Assembly: GCA_032027005.1 (NCBI GenBank) | Contig: JAVSMW010000011.1 | Span: 1-64,000 of the forward strand | Length of the DNA stretch: 64,000 nt | From: JAVSMW01 sp032027005 | GTDB taxonomy: Bacteria > Bacillota > Thermincolia > Thermincolales > UBA2595 | Direction: 5' to 3' | Shown here: piece by piece, positions 43,761 to 53,021 of the stretch | Layout: every line of letters begins with the position of its first letter | Position numbering within the stretch: position 1 is the first letter of the stretch | Made by a program: the position numbers and the translations under genes | Notes under the pieces: generated by a model | Database searches by the model: none | Seen by the model: only the letters and a program-made list of their open reading frames with translations | Told to the model about the DNA's origin: nothing

Positions 43761-44071
43761 TATTCTTGCTGCTCAAATTTTGCTGGGCTAAAAAACATAA
43801 AATACACGAGATAAATTACACTAACTGTTAATGCCAGCAGGTGTAAAATCATCACTATATGTGGTACGGACTGGTACGGCAGATTCCCCCCCACACTGAT
43901 TATGCCTCCCAATAAACCTACAATCGGCGGTACATAATCGGCGGCATGTTCCGCATACGCCAGGGAAGAGGATATAGCCGTGTATTCAAACAGCACGACC
44001 AAAAATGGCATTATATGAAATAAGTTCAATAATTTCACCCTTTTTTCGGCAAGATAATTCATCTTTTGCAT
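43760..44071 (-). CDS. Small multi-pass membrane protein, unknown family
   Basis: The 103-aa protein has three likely membrane segments (FHIMPFLVVLFEYTAIS, YVPPIVGLLGGIISVGG, IVMILHLLALTVSVIYLVYF). I do not recognise a family. The ribosome site is weak. A terminator ends it, which supports a real transcript. Confidence 0.55.
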   Translation of the reverse strand: MQKMNYLAEKRVKLLNLFHIMPFLVVLFEYTAISSSLAYAEHAADYVPPIVGLLGGIISVGGNLPYQSVPHIVMILHLLALTVSVIYLVYFMFFSPAKFEQQE

Positions 44072-44112
44072 TTATTATAAAACGCCGCCGGGCCAAATTA
44101 CAATACTTTTCT

Positions 44113-44379
44113 TTACCCCATGACCACCTGGCAAACTTCAATCCGCGTGTCGAAGCCGCACCGTGGACATGAACAAAGGTGCATACAGGGAGAAGTTTCT
44201 GGCATGGGCCAAAGAACCTGTGGTTCATAAGCTTCAGGGTCATCATAAGGGCTGTAAGGTCCGTAGTAATTTTCAACCATTCCGTTATCTTTTAATGGGC
44301 TTCCGCATTGCGGGCAGGACTTCTCAATATTTGTTAAACCGTTACAAACCGGGCAACCGTATTCCAAAAATATCACCAC
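44113..44379 (-). CDS. Small zinc-ribbon protein
   Basis: The 88-aa protein has three Cys-pair motifs: GCPVCNGL, SCPQCGSP and CSCPRCGFDTRIEV. It also has a Tyr/Pro-rich middle (NYYGPYSPYDDPEAYEPQVL). These should bind one or two zinc ions. Two tandem GTG codons can start it. No specific function can be named. Confidence 0.6.
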   Translation of the reverse strand: MVIFLEYGCPVCNGLTNIEKSCPQCGSPLKDNGMVENYYGPYSPYDDPEAYEPQVLWPMPETSPCMHLCSCPRCGFDTRIEVCQVVMG

Positions 44380-44512
44380 CGTTTAAAGTTGATCGCTAAT
44401 CTAGTATCCCTGTTCCTGACATTATTAATCACTTCTCCTGCCCGCTTTTCTGGCAGGATTTCCCGATTATTGGTAGAATCGTTTTTCTTAATATGTTTTG
44501 GGTGGGATTATT

Positions 44513-45121
44513 ATGGGCAGGCTTAAGTACATTTTAATTACGGCTGTGATTCTGATTTTGGTCATTTTATACACCCCTCTGATTCAAACCGCCGCGTCAC
44601 CACTGATAGTGCAGGACCCATTGGCTAAAGCAGATGCCATTGTGGTTTTAAGCGGTGGTTGGGAAAAGGAAGGCAGGCTGGGCAAAAACACCATAGAAGG
44701 ATACACATATGGAATCAGGCTCTTTCAAAAAGGGCTGGGTAAATACCTGCTTTTTTCAGGTGGAAACCTGCGGGAGAAGCCGTCAGAAGCTCAGGAGTTG
44801 GCACAGATGGCCATGGCTAATGGATTTCCCAGAGAATCAATCCTGATCGAAGACAGTTCGGAAAGTACCTGGGAAAAAGCTTTATTTATCAAAAAAGTCA
44901 TGCTGGACAAAAATCTGGACTCGGTTGTCCTGGTTACTTCACCGTATCATGCTTTAAGAGCCAAAACTTTATTTGAGGAGAAAGGCATCAAAGTCATTTC
45001 TGCTCCCGTACCGGACGGCGAGTTTTATCAGGCCGACGGTCCCGACCGCCTGCGCATCGCCAAACTGGTGGCCTTGGAGTACCTGAAGCTGGGGCTGTAT
45101 AAATTGAATTTTACTAAATAA
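44513..45121 (+). CDS. YdcF/SanA-like (DUF218) membrane protein
   Basis: The 202-aa protein has an N-terminal membrane helix (YILITAVILILVILYTPL), then the DUF218 motifs DAIVVLSGGWEKEGRLG, YLLFSGGNLREKPSEAQELA, SILIEDSSESTWEKAL and VVLVTSPYHALRA. This family is linked to envelope and peptidoglycan lipid-carrier metabolism. Start ATG 44513 has GGTGGG upstream. Confidence 0.85.
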   Translation: MGRLKYILITAVILILVILYTPLIQTAASPLIVQDPLAKADAIVVLSGGWEKEGRLGKNTIEGYTYGIRLFQKGLGKYLLFSGGNLREKPSEAQELAQMAMANGFPRESILIEDSSESTWEKALFIKKVMLDKNLDSVVLVTSPYHALRAKTLFEEKGIKVISAPVPDGEFYQADGPDRLRIAKLVALEYLKLGLYKLNFTK

Positions 45122-45123
45122 AA

Positions 45124-45261
45124 TTAGGCTACATACTTGTTCAGGCGAAGCGCACTTGCCCTAAATCCACCTACCATGTCGAGTTTTTCAACAAAGGAAG
45201 AATCGCCCATTTCAAAATTATATGCCGTCAACGTCAAGTTGCCGATGGTATTCAGATACTT
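45124..45261 (-). pseudogene. Fragment of a GmrSD-like (DUF262/DUF1524 HNH) restriction protein
   Basis: The 45 codons read LNTIGNLTLTAYNFEMGDSS, then FVEKLDMVGGFRASALRLNKYVA and a stop. IGNLTLT-x-YN followed by F-x-EK and a SALRLN stretch is the conserved block downstream of the HNH motif in DUF1524 of type IV (GmrSD) enzymes. The HNH core and the DUF262 part are missing. It is joined directly to the next fragment. Confidence 0.6.
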
Positions 45262-45518
45262 GTGTTTTCGTAGCTGCCGTCCTTTGTTTGCCATTCCATG
45301 TAGCGGTCTTCGCCCGCAGTAATGGTTCCGGCTTTGGAAATGGCGAGGTCGCTCATCACGCAGAAAGCGTTGTAGATGAACAGAGACGGAATTTCCATCA
45401 TATAGTTGCGGAGTTGACGGTAGGCTTCGGCTGATATCAATACAACCGTCTCAACGTGACTCGTATGCGGAAACATATTCAATCGACCAAAAAACACACC
45501 ATATTGTGGTGTGTTCAA
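45252..45518 (-). pseudogene. Chimeric fragment: RNA-methyltransferase-like C-terminal motif joined to a type I HsdR fragment
   Basis: The 88-codon frame starts with FPHTSHVETVVLIS, the C-terminal motif of TrmA/RlmCD-type rRNA uracil methyltransferases. It continues with LRNYMMEIPSLFIYNAFCVM, then SDLAISKAGTITAGEDRYME and WQTKDGSYENT, matching the helicase-linked region of HsdR (type I restriction). Neither half is complete. With the GmrSD fragment it marks a place where several genes were joined by deletion. Confidence 0.6.
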
Positions 45519-45620
45519 ATGGTTTCATGGATTCTTAATTAAGGTATCGGTCATAAAAATTCTTTCTTGCTCAATGACTTCAGTTTTTTCAGTAGAAAAA
45601 ACTTTCAAGAATAGTTTAAA

Positions 45621-45941
45621 TTATACTATTCTTATCCCAGTGTCAATTATTTCTTTAACGTATGGATTTTGTTCGTTAAAATCTTCTTTGGTAAACGGAT
45701 GAGGTTCAATTCTAGTATCAATGTACCGCCTAATTTTCATTAATTTTAATGTATCTTCAACCAAATCTCCGCTAAAATCTTCAGCGACAACTGCTATATC
45801 AATATCACTGTCTTTCATAGAAAAACCTTTTGCATATGAACCATACAGATAAACTCGATCAAGTTTTAGCTGATTTTTTACAAGCTTGGCAAAATCTTCA
45901 GCTATTTTAGTTATTTCTGGGCTAATATTGAAAGCAGCCAT
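45621..45941 (-). CDS. MNT-domain nucleotidyltransferase (MntA-like antitoxin)
   Basis: The 106-aa protein has the minimal nucleotidyltransferase motif YLYGSYAKGFSMKDSDIDIA and a second Asp in IDTRIEPHPF. It resembles the MntA antitoxin that AMPylates HepT (HEPN) toxins. No HEPN gene (R-x4-6-H) is adjacent; the gene stands alone beside the restriction-gene fragments. Its toxin partner may have been lost or the protein works alone. Confidence 0.75.
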   Translation of the reverse strand: MAAFNISPEITKIAEDFAKLVKNQLKLDRVYLYGSYAKGFSMKDSDIDIAVVAEDFSGDLVEDTLKLMKIRRYIDTRIEPHPFTKEDFNEQNPYVKEIIDTGIRIV

Positions 45942-46087
45942 TCTCTCAACTCACATGACACCTCAAAAATATACATATATTTGATATTGTACCATACGAG
46001 CCCTGTTATGAAAAGTTTTTTCCATGATTTGTAATGGGCATACGTTTCAACGCTATTAAGCTGATACTGTTTAAACTCAATATTCGT

Positions 46088-47533
46088 CTACTCATCAGTC
46101 TGTCTCTGTGCCTCTGTGGTCTCTGTGGTCTCTGTGGTATCCTGCGCACCATTTAAATCCCCAGGCAGCAAAGGCTTGGCACCTACTTTAACAATCCTGT
46201 CCTGGGCTTTATACGTATCATTGGAGATTATTTCGCTCATCACCGGCTTGCCGTCTTGCCATAATTCCCTGGTCACCCTGGCTTTATAGCCTGGCTGACC
46301 TTTTTGTTCGACCTCCTGCTTTCCTAAGGGTATGTCCTTGTCGGAGACAGTTATCACTTTATTTGATATGGTGGCGATCACTTTAGATATCACCTTAACC
46401 TCGTATTTTTTCGCTTCTGGAACACCAAAAAGCTGCACAGTGAGTTTTCCTCCCGTGATCTCCGCCTTGGTCATCAGATAACCGGGGGTTATATTTTGAA
46501 ACCTGAAATCAATTTCATTACCTGAAATAACAGCATCCAGACCTACAGGCAAATAGGCAACTTTAAGGCTGTGATTTGACCTGGTGATTACTTTTAAATT
46601 TGCTTTTAAGACTGCATAATAAAGTGTTGAGGACACCTGACAGACACCCCCGCCCACTCCGGGAACAAATTTGCCGTTTAATATAACATTGGCTTCTTTA
46701 AAGCCGCGCTCCACTACCCTCGGTCCCACAACTTCATTAAAGGAAACCTCCTCGCCGGGAGCAAAAATTCTATTGTTAATCTTCTCTGCGGCTACCCGTA
46801 AATTTTCTTTTCTGGTCAAATTAGAAGGGTCAAAAGTGGTTGCGGCCTCGCTGATTAGCTCGGTAGGGGCTTTCCCCTCGATTTGAGAAGCGGATACTTG
46901 CGGGACAATAGATTTTGGATTCAGTGTGATCAACACAGGAGCAGATAAATTGGCCTGGCTTAGTTCCGCCAATAACTGCTGCCGGTCTATCTTTATTCCA
47001 GGCTGTCCGTCGATTACCTGGAAAGTGCCGTCTTTTCCCACAGCATACCCGGCATCCCGGGGAGTTCTCTCAACTAGTCGGGCCAATTCGTCTATTTTTT
47101 TCATCACAGCGGCCTGGTCTATATTATAACGCAGGGGCAGATCTACTTTCCCGCTTCTGGCCAGGGAAATCTCATGATACCTGGCCTGAACTGTTCCCGT
47201 TCTGCCAAAATCAAAGGCCTTTTGCACTGATCCTGCCAGGTCCGCCAGGATGCCAAGTTCCCTGTAACTATATATGTATTTATTTTTTCCCAAAAGAAAG
47301 TTGACCTCCCGGTCTGGCTCCCCGGCATAGGCTTGCGCCAAGACTCTTAGGGCTTCCGCCTGATCAAGCCCCCCAAGCATTACCCCATGAACCTTGATAC
47401 CCGGTTTAATCGAAGAACCGAAATGCGAAGTAGCTAAAACCCCTCCATATGTGAACATTAGAAACACATTGACCAGGACAAATATGACAACTCCCTTGGC
47501 CGCCAATCCTTTTTTCGTTAATGCTGCCTGCAT
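46088..47533 (-). CDS. VanW-family protein with peptidoglycan-binding-like and G5 domains
   Basis: The 481-aa protein has an N-terminal membrane anchor (VVIFVLVNVFLMFTYGGVL), a YoaR-like putative peptidoglycan-binding region (GIKVHGVMLGGLDQAEALRV onward), a VanW domain (NRIFAPGEEVSFNEVVGPRV, GVGGGVCQVSSTLYYAVLKA), and a G5 domain near 380-455. The tail is low complexity (DTTETTETTEAQRQTDE). It is typical of spore-forming Firmicutes and sits outside the membrane. RBS GGGGAG precedes ATG. The 316-bp region upstream (47534-47849) holds no gene that I can see. Confidence 0.87.
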   Translation of the reverse strand: MQAALTKKGLAAKGVVIFVLVNVFLMFTYGGVLATSHFGSSIKPGIKVHGVMLGGLDQAEALRVLAQAYAGEPDREVNFLLGKNKYIYSYRELGILADLAGSVQKAFDFGRTGTVQARYHEISLARSGKVDLPLRYNIDQAAVMKKIDELARLVERTPRDAGYAVGKDGTFQVIDGQPGIKIDRQQLLAELSQANLSAPVLITLNPKSIVPQVSASQIEGKAPTELISEAATTFDPSNLTRKENLRVAAEKINNRIFAPGEEVSFNEVVGPRVVERGFKEANVILNGKFVPGVGGGVCQVSSTLYYAVLKANLKVITRSNHSLKVAYLPVGLDAVISGNEIDFRFQNITPGYLMTKAEITGGKLTVQLFGVPEAKKYEVKVISKVIATISNKVITVSDKDIPLGKQEVEQKGQPGYKARVTRELWQDGKPVMSEIISNDTYKAQDRIVKVGAKPLLPGDLNGAQDTTETTETTEAQRQTDE

Positions 47534-47849
47534 AAAAATCTCCCCTTAATTAGCCAGTATAAATTAGGACCTACTTATAAGACGAACTATCATGGCCGGA
47601 TGTTTCATTTTTGTAATCGGAAAATTAAGTTAAATATATCACCTGTTTGCCGGCCGAGTTCTTATACTATAAACCCTTCATGCCTCCATAAGCTGTCACA
47701 TTAGAGCAGCCAATTTCCTCCAAAAAAAAAACTCTGCCGGTAAGTGATTATACCAGCTGAGTGGCTTCTTTGCGCATGTGAAATTAATTAAAAATTTAGC
47801 CGCGGATGAAAAGACACAAGGGCTTTAGATTTGTAACAAGAAAAAAGCT

Positions 47850-48380
47850 TCAGTCCGCCTTATAAATGGGGTATATTGGCAGCCAGCCCTTTAATTTCCC
47901 ATACTTACAACACAGAACCATTATATCTGCTTCCTCTTTGACAAAGTCTAAAAACATTATTCGTAAGGAATCATTATTTAGTATAGCAATGGCATTTCTC
48001 AGGTTTTTTTCTATTGCCGCCACACAACCATCACGAATATTTTCGAATATTAATTGGTCATTAATTAAAGTAGATTCATTTGCACTTACAGTCACTTTTA
48101 CACTCTTTGGTGATCTGGTCGGTTGAGGAACATTGTATTTATCCATCTGCTCCTCGAGGATCGCTACTTCTTTTTCTAAGAAATCTAATCCTACTTTGAT
48201 CATAGCTTTTAGCTCAGTATCATTTGCCCACTTGTAAAATTGTTGAGTCTTTTCTACACAGAAATATCTATAATACAGCTGCTGTGATAATATAAAAGCC
48301 TCACCAATCTCTAACCTTGGTAGCGTAGCTGAGTTAGCTTTACCAATGTGGATGTTACCAATCTGAACCATATCATACAA
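47850..48380 (-). CDS. DUF3231-type sporulation-associated protein
   Basis: The 176-aa mainly helical protein resembles half of a DUF3231 protein (IGEAFILSQQLYYRYFCVEK, TELKAMIKVGLDFLEKEVAI, DGCVAAIEKNLRNAIAILNN, DFVKEEADIMVLCCKYGKLK). Proteins of this type occur in spore-forming Bacillota and have a ferritin-like bundle look. A later ATG at 48371 has better spacing to AGGGGG than the TTG at 48380. Function is unknown. Confidence 0.65.
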   Translation of the reverse strand: MYDMVQIGNIHIGKANSATLPRLEIGEAFILSQQLYYRYFCVEKTQQFYKWANDTELKAMIKVGLDFLEKEVAILEEQMDKYNVPQPTRSPKSVKVTVSANESTLINDQLIFENIRDGCVAAIEKNLRNAIAILNNDSLRIMFLDFVKEEADIMVLCCKYGKLKGWLPIYPIYKAD

Positions 48381-48465
48381 ACCCCCTAATAGTTTGAGTA
48401 AGTATGTTTATAGTCCCCTTTTCCCGAAATTTTATGTTCTTCTTTCGGGATAATTGCCAAAAATA

Positions 48466-50454
48466 CTATTCAGGCAAATTGCACACTTGGCTGCAACTGA
48501 GTTCGGTCATTTTATCTATTAACATCCTGACTGTCAGGACATATTCTGCATGTGACCAGGTCAGGGGAGCCACAGACATGGGTTCCCCGGTATAAGGATG
48601 GATTTGTTCCGGGAGAATTCCGCTTGGCATGGCGTTCCTGATAACCCATCCCAGGATCTCCTTTGGTTTGTCTAGGTCTTCCATTGACCTGGCTTTGGCA
48701 ATGTACCACTCGGCAAGCCATAAAGTACTAATAAACCAGGGGTTCCCGGGAACATTAGCGATGTCTGATGATTTGCTGAAATAATTATCATTAGTATATC
48801 GGGCAATCCCGCCGATATCTGTCTTCACCCACAGTCCCGACTCTATGGCTTTCATCGTGGCTTCAACCCGTTGATCATCAGCAGGCAGCACCCCAAACTT
48901 GACCACACCAAATACACTGCTTTCCAAAGTCAGGTCCTTTTCAACTGAACCGTCATCCTTGACATAGATGCCGCGCAGAAACCGGTTTAACGAATCATCA
49001 TAGAGTTTCGTGATTATACTTGTCCGCACTTTTTGCGCTGTCTCCTTAAAGGCAGCGGCTTTTGGGGAGTCGGCAAACATTTCGGCAAAATTAGCAGCTG
49101 CCTGTAGGCCTGCAAACACAGCCGAAGCAGTAAAAGTGAAGATGCCGCGCCGTTCCTCCCAGAGGTCGTAGCTCTCATAAGGCAGCTCAAGTTCTTCCCG
49201 CATATACTTGACCAAAAAGGACCCAGCCTTCCTGATAAAGGTTCTGTATAAGGCCAGCACAAACTCAATATCTTTTGTACATTGATAATATTCCCAGAGG
49301 GCAAAAAGAACCAGGGCCGTTTCATCTTCCTGAACCGGCAGCTGAGGGTTGCCATTTACAATCCAGGGATGCCAGCTTGAACCAACCGAACCGTCCGGGT
49401 TATACTTATGCATCAGGAATCCCCTTGACGTAAGGGCATTTTCGCAAAACTTAAAAAAATTCTGGACCATCTCGGGATAACCGGCCTTCATTATGGCCTG
49501 GGCGACCAGAGCCCCGTCACGGGGCCAGCAATAGCTGTAATGGTCCCTGTTATAGTGCAGGATATCGGAATCATTAGCTGCAGTGACAGCTCCCTCTTTA
49601 TCAACCTGGGTCCGGATAATTAACAAACTGCGCTTATAAAGGCCCAGAATTTCATCAGATAGGTTCACCCCATCGTAAGATATTTTATTAGCCCATTGCC
49701 GCCAGTAGCCTTCCACCGATTCCAGCATGGTCTCAGGATGAATTTTTAAGATGTGGCGGTTTAGCCGCTGTACTTCCTGAAAATTCTTCCCCACACACAG
49801 CCAATAATATACGTTGTCTTTGCCATGGGAGGACAAGTCAGCCCGAAAGCTCAGCGTGCTATCCACTGAGCCTTGGGCAATCGGATTCCCTTCAAGTTTT
49901 CCGTCCTCAGCATCTCTCCAGGTGCCTTCGGCACCTCTGAAGCGTTTAGTCCCGGTAGCATACTGAAAAATCCCGCCGGAACCGGAAAACCCATTGATTA
50001 AAAAATATTTACTCTTTTTATAATGATACAGGAAATTTCCCTGGGGCTCATAAACAGCCGTATCTCCTACTTCAGTTTCATCAATGGTAAAATCATGGGT
50101 GAAAAAAACTCTTACTTCCCGCGGCCTGTCAATGAGATTATGGATAGACAGTTTTTTAACATAAACACAATCTTCGTAATGTACTGCATCACTGATATCA
50201 AGGGACAGGCCAAAGTCTTTATTAATCATCTGCACACAGGTAACCAAAGTCTCCTTGCGGTATCGCAGGGTCTTTTCCCACCCCGCCTCGTCACACCATG
50301 AAAATTTGCCCTCGACCCATACCCCGATACTGTTTTTGTTGCCCTGAATATGGTTCGACTGGCCAACATACGGGAAGTAAAGATCTCTGATGTTAGTATC
50401 TGAATCAAAATTTACCAGCATTTTACCGTTGCCTACTACAAGCTGTCGCGGCAT
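48466..50454 (-). CDS. Glycoside hydrolase family 15 (glucoamylase-like)
   Basis: The 662-aa protein has an N-terminal beta-sandwich (to ~270) and an (alpha/alpha)6 barrel with HYNRDHYSYCWPRDGALVAQ, PVQEDETALVLFALWEYY, YDLWEERRGIFTFTASAVFA (general acid Glu) and SGILPEQIHPYTGEP (general base Glu). There is no signal peptide, so it is cytoplasmic. It releases glucose from alpha-glucans or hydrolyses related alpha-glucosides. It is 15 bp after the nucleotidyltransferase gene in an alpha-glucan cluster. Confidence 0.9.
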   Translation of the reverse strand: MPRQLVVGNGKMLVNFDSDTNIRDLYFPYVGQSNHIQGNKNSIGVWVEGKFSWCDEAGWEKTLRYRKETLVTCVQMINKDFGLSLDISDAVHYEDCVYVKKLSIHNLIDRPREVRVFFTHDFTIDETEVGDTAVYEPQGNFLYHYKKSKYFLINGFSGSGGIFQYATGTKRFRGAEGTWRDAEDGKLEGNPIAQGSVDSTLSFRADLSSHGKDNVYYWLCVGKNFQEVQRLNRHILKIHPETMLESVEGYWRQWANKISYDGVNLSDEILGLYKRSLLIIRTQVDKEGAVTAANDSDILHYNRDHYSYCWPRDGALVAQAIMKAGYPEMVQNFFKFCENALTSRGFLMHKYNPDGSVGSSWHPWIVNGNPQLPVQEDETALVLFALWEYYQCTKDIEFVLALYRTFIRKAGSFLVKYMREELELPYESYDLWEERRGIFTFTASAVFAGLQAAANFAEMFADSPKAAAFKETAQKVRTSIITKLYDDSLNRFLRGIYVKDDGSVEKDLTLESSVFGVVKFGVLPADDQRVEATMKAIESGLWVKTDIGGIARYTNDNYFSKSSDIANVPGNPWFISTLWLAEWYIAKARSMEDLDKPKEILGWVIRNAMPSGILPEQIHPYTGEPMSVAPLTWSHAEYVLTVRMLIDKMTELSCSQVCNLPE

Positions 50455-50469
50455 ATTAGCCCCCCCTTT

Positions 50470-52890
50470 TTAGATTGCTGTTTTATACTTTTCAATGATT
50501 TTAATATAGCGATTTGCCAATTTCTCTGCTGCTTCCTGGCTGGCGGCTTCGCTGACAATTTTAAAAACAGGTTCTTCACCGTCAGGTAAAATCAAAATCC
50601 ACCCTTCCTCGGAAAATACCTTTATCCCATCCAGCAGCTCAACACGGGTGTCTTTAGCCTCCTCGAGCAGCCGCCGCATAATCATGCCTTTCTCCGCCCA
50701 AGGGCAAGGGACATCTTTTTTATAAAGATAACTTCCGGGAACAAGCTGCAGCAAGCGTGATATATCAATAACCCTTAGCTCAATATACTCCAGAACTTTC
50801 AAAAAAACGTACATTCCATCGAACAGAGGCTGGAAATAGCTTTCCCGGGAAACTTCCATGACTGAACGGGGGTGGATTTTAGTTCTGATTACCTTCCCGC
50901 CCATTTTTGCAGCCATCTCTTCAATGACGGAAGGTGCAGTTACCGGCACCCCTATAGCCTGGGCCCGGTTCTCGTTAAACATGATATAAGCCCAAAGAGT
51001 GAGTAATTTATCACCATTTATAATTTCCCCCTCAGAGGTAATCAAAACAATATCATCAGCATTATCACTTAAGAATACACCCAGGCTCATCTGGCCGCTC
51101 TGCACCAATCCACAAGTCTCCTCCAGAGAGTGGTCTGCAGAATTAATTGTTGTAATGGGACAGCCAAGCTTTTCTAAAAAAGAGGGAATAAACCAGTTTA
51201 AGCTCTGATAATCATAGGCGAACAAGATCCTGGAACGGCATTTTTTTAATACATCGGCCTCAACAACTTTCATTAATCCTGCCCGGTAGGCATCAGCCAG
51301 CTGCGGGATATATTTTGACTGGCCCAGACTGGCGGCATCCACTCTGCGGAAATCCTCCTGAATATATGTATTTTCTATTTTGCGTTCTGTATCTTTACTG
51401 ATATTAATGCCCTGGGCATCTAAAAACTCTATTGTTAATCTGGTTCCAAGTGTTGACGTTAAAGCCCGGATATGTACGCCCGCCTTTGCCTGAAGGCTCT
51501 TGACGGCATATCTGGCAACCGGAGTGGTGGTGACGCCTATATCACTTACATTAACCCCGGCGGCCAAAAGGCCGGTCGTAAATGCTCCTTTAATTACCTG
51601 AGAAGCGCTATGGTGATCGCTGCCAATGGCTACCTGAGCACCCTGGGGCAATGTCGAGCCAAGGGCCACTGCCAGGCGCACAGCCATATATGGTGAAATT
51701 TCCAAATTGGCAACTCCTGTCACACCTTTAGCAGAAAACATCGTTTTCCGGCGCACTTCGCCCCAAATCAGGGATTCAGCCACTATTGAGTTTTCTTCTA
51801 CTACTTTGTGCGGCCAGATTTTGATTTTTGGTTTGACAATTGCCTTTGGGCCAATTGTGCTTTTGTCCCCAACGACACTATCTTCAAACAGAGCAGCACC
51901 TTTCTGGATCTGGACGTGACTGCAGACTGTGGTTCCCCGCAGTTCGGCATGCTGCTCCACATCACTGTAATCCCAGAGAATACTTCTTTTCAGAGATGCC
52001 CCCCGGCCAAGGAAACTGTGATTACCCAGCACCGAGTATCTGCCAAGTTCAACGCCAGGTTCAATCACACAGGAATTCCCGATAAATACCGGTTTCCGGG
52101 TTATTTTCACCCCAGGTGCAAGGGTAGTGCCCTCGCCGACCCACAAACCTTCTTCAAGCATTTTTCCCGGGATATTAATTTTCAGCAGTCCGTCCAGCAA
52201 ATCAAAGTGGGTTTGTCTGTATTGTTCCAGACTTCCGATATCTGACCAGTACCCTGAAGCTACATAGCCATACATAGGTCTGCCCATTTCCAGCAGTTTG
52301 GGAAAAAGATCTTTGCTAAAATCAAAAATAGTGTCTTTTTCAAAATAATTAAAAATTTCAGGCTCCAAAATATAAATACCTGTATTTACAGTATCACTGA
52401 AAACCTCACCCCAACTGGGTTTCTCCAAAAAACGGATGATCCGGTCATTGTTGTCACACATCACAACCCCGTATTCCAAAGGGTTTTCCTCTTTGGCCAG
52501 GACCAGGGTGACCAGACCGCCTTTACGGCGATGAAAGTCCACGGCCTGGGTAAGGTTATAATCGGTTATGCCATCACCACTGATCACCACAAAGGTCTCA
52601 TCAAGAAAATCTTCAGCATTTTTAACGCTTCCGGCGGTGCCCAAAGGAGAAACCTCTTCAAAATAAGCCAGATTTACTCCATATCGGGAGCCATCGCCAA
52701 AATAATCTTTAATCACTTCAGGAAGGTATTGCAAAGTAACTGCAATATCAGATATGTGATGTTTTCTCAATAACTCCACAGCATACTCCATGACCGGTTT
52801 ATTCAGAACCGGTACCATCGGTTTGGGCTTATTGCACGTCAGCGGACGCAGTCTGGACCCCATACCCCCAGCCATTATTACAGCTTTCAT
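50470..52890 (-). CDS. Sugar-nucleotide pyrophosphorylase fused to a degenerate phosphohexomutase domain
   Basis: The 806-aa protein starts MKAVIMAGGMGSRLRPLTCN at ATG 52890, with GGAGGG upstream. Residues ~1-235 are a nucleotidyltransferase (SPLGTAGSVKNAEDFLDETF, VISGDGI, NTGIYILEPEI). Residues ~235-370 are hexapeptide repeats (left-handed beta helix). The rest is a phosphomannomutase/phosphoglucomutase fold. The mutase phosphoserine loop, normally TASHNP, reads IRALTSTLGT, and the metal loop DGDGDR reads LSDNADDIVLI, so mutase activity is unlikely. It may make GDP-mannose or ADP/UDP-glucose for the glucan cluster. Confidence 0.85.
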   Translation of the reverse strand: MKAVIMAGGMGSRLRPLTCNKPKPMVPVLNKPVMEYAVELLRKHHISDIAVTLQYLPEVIKDYFGDGSRYGVNLAYFEEVSPLGTAGSVKNAEDFLDETFVVISGDGITDYNLTQAVDFHRRKGGLVTLVLAKEENPLEYGVVMCDNNDRIIRFLEKPSWGEVFSDTVNTGIYILEPEIFNYFEKDTIFDFSKDLFPKLLEMGRPMYGYVASGYWSDIGSLEQYRQTHFDLLDGLLKINIPGKMLEEGLWVGEGTTLAPGVKITRKPVFIGNSCVIEPGVELGRYSVLGNHSFLGRGASLKRSILWDYSDVEQHAELRGTTVCSHVQIQKGAALFEDSVVGDKSTIGPKAIVKPKIKIWPHKVVEENSIVAESLIWGEVRRKTMFSAKGVTGVANLEISPYMAVRLAVALGSTLPQGAQVAIGSDHHSASQVIKGAFTTGLLAAGVNVSDIGVTTTPVARYAVKSLQAKAGVHIRALTSTLGTRLTIEFLDAQGINISKDTERKIENTYIQEDFRRVDAASLGQSKYIPQLADAYRAGLMKVVEADVLKKCRSRILFAYDYQSLNWFIPSFLEKLGCPITTINSADHSLEETCGLVQSGQMSLGVFLSDNADDIVLITSEGEIINGDKLLTLWAYIMFNENRAQAIGVPVTAPSVIEEMAAKMGGKVIRTKIHPRSVMEVSRESYFQPLFDGMYVFLKVLEYIELRVIDISRLLQLVPGSYLYKKDVPCPWAEKGMIMRRLLEEAKDTRVELLDGIKVFSEEGWILILPDGEEPVFKIVSEAASQEAAEKLANRYIKIIEKYKTAI

Positions 52891-52917
52891 GTGATTCCGC
52901 CCTCCTTTTTTTATCAC

Positions 52918-53020
52918 CGTCCAAGACCCCCACTTCTATAAGTGGGGGTTACAGCTTCGGCTCTTCGGTGGGGGTAGAGTCCCCCACCGAAGCCCCGATG
53001 TTCAGCTTTAGCTGAACGAG
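52918..53020 (-). mobile_element. IS200/IS605-like right-end relic with three stacked hairpins (possible omega-RNA-like scaffold)
   Basis: Three perfect hairpins occur in 92 bp: GTTCAGCTTTAGCTGAAC (53000-53017), CTTCGGTGGGGG/CCCCCACCGAAG (52963-52992) and ACCCCCACTT/AAGTGGGGGT (52926-52949). The minus-strand order, hairpin, GC-rich hairpin and CCCCCACTT hairpin followed by TTGGACGG, resembles the 3' end of IS605-family tnpB elements, where this region forms the guide-RNA scaffold. There is no tnpA or tnpB. It also fills the whole gap between two genes and could serve as a terminator. Confidence 0.55.
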
Positions 53021-53021
53021 T

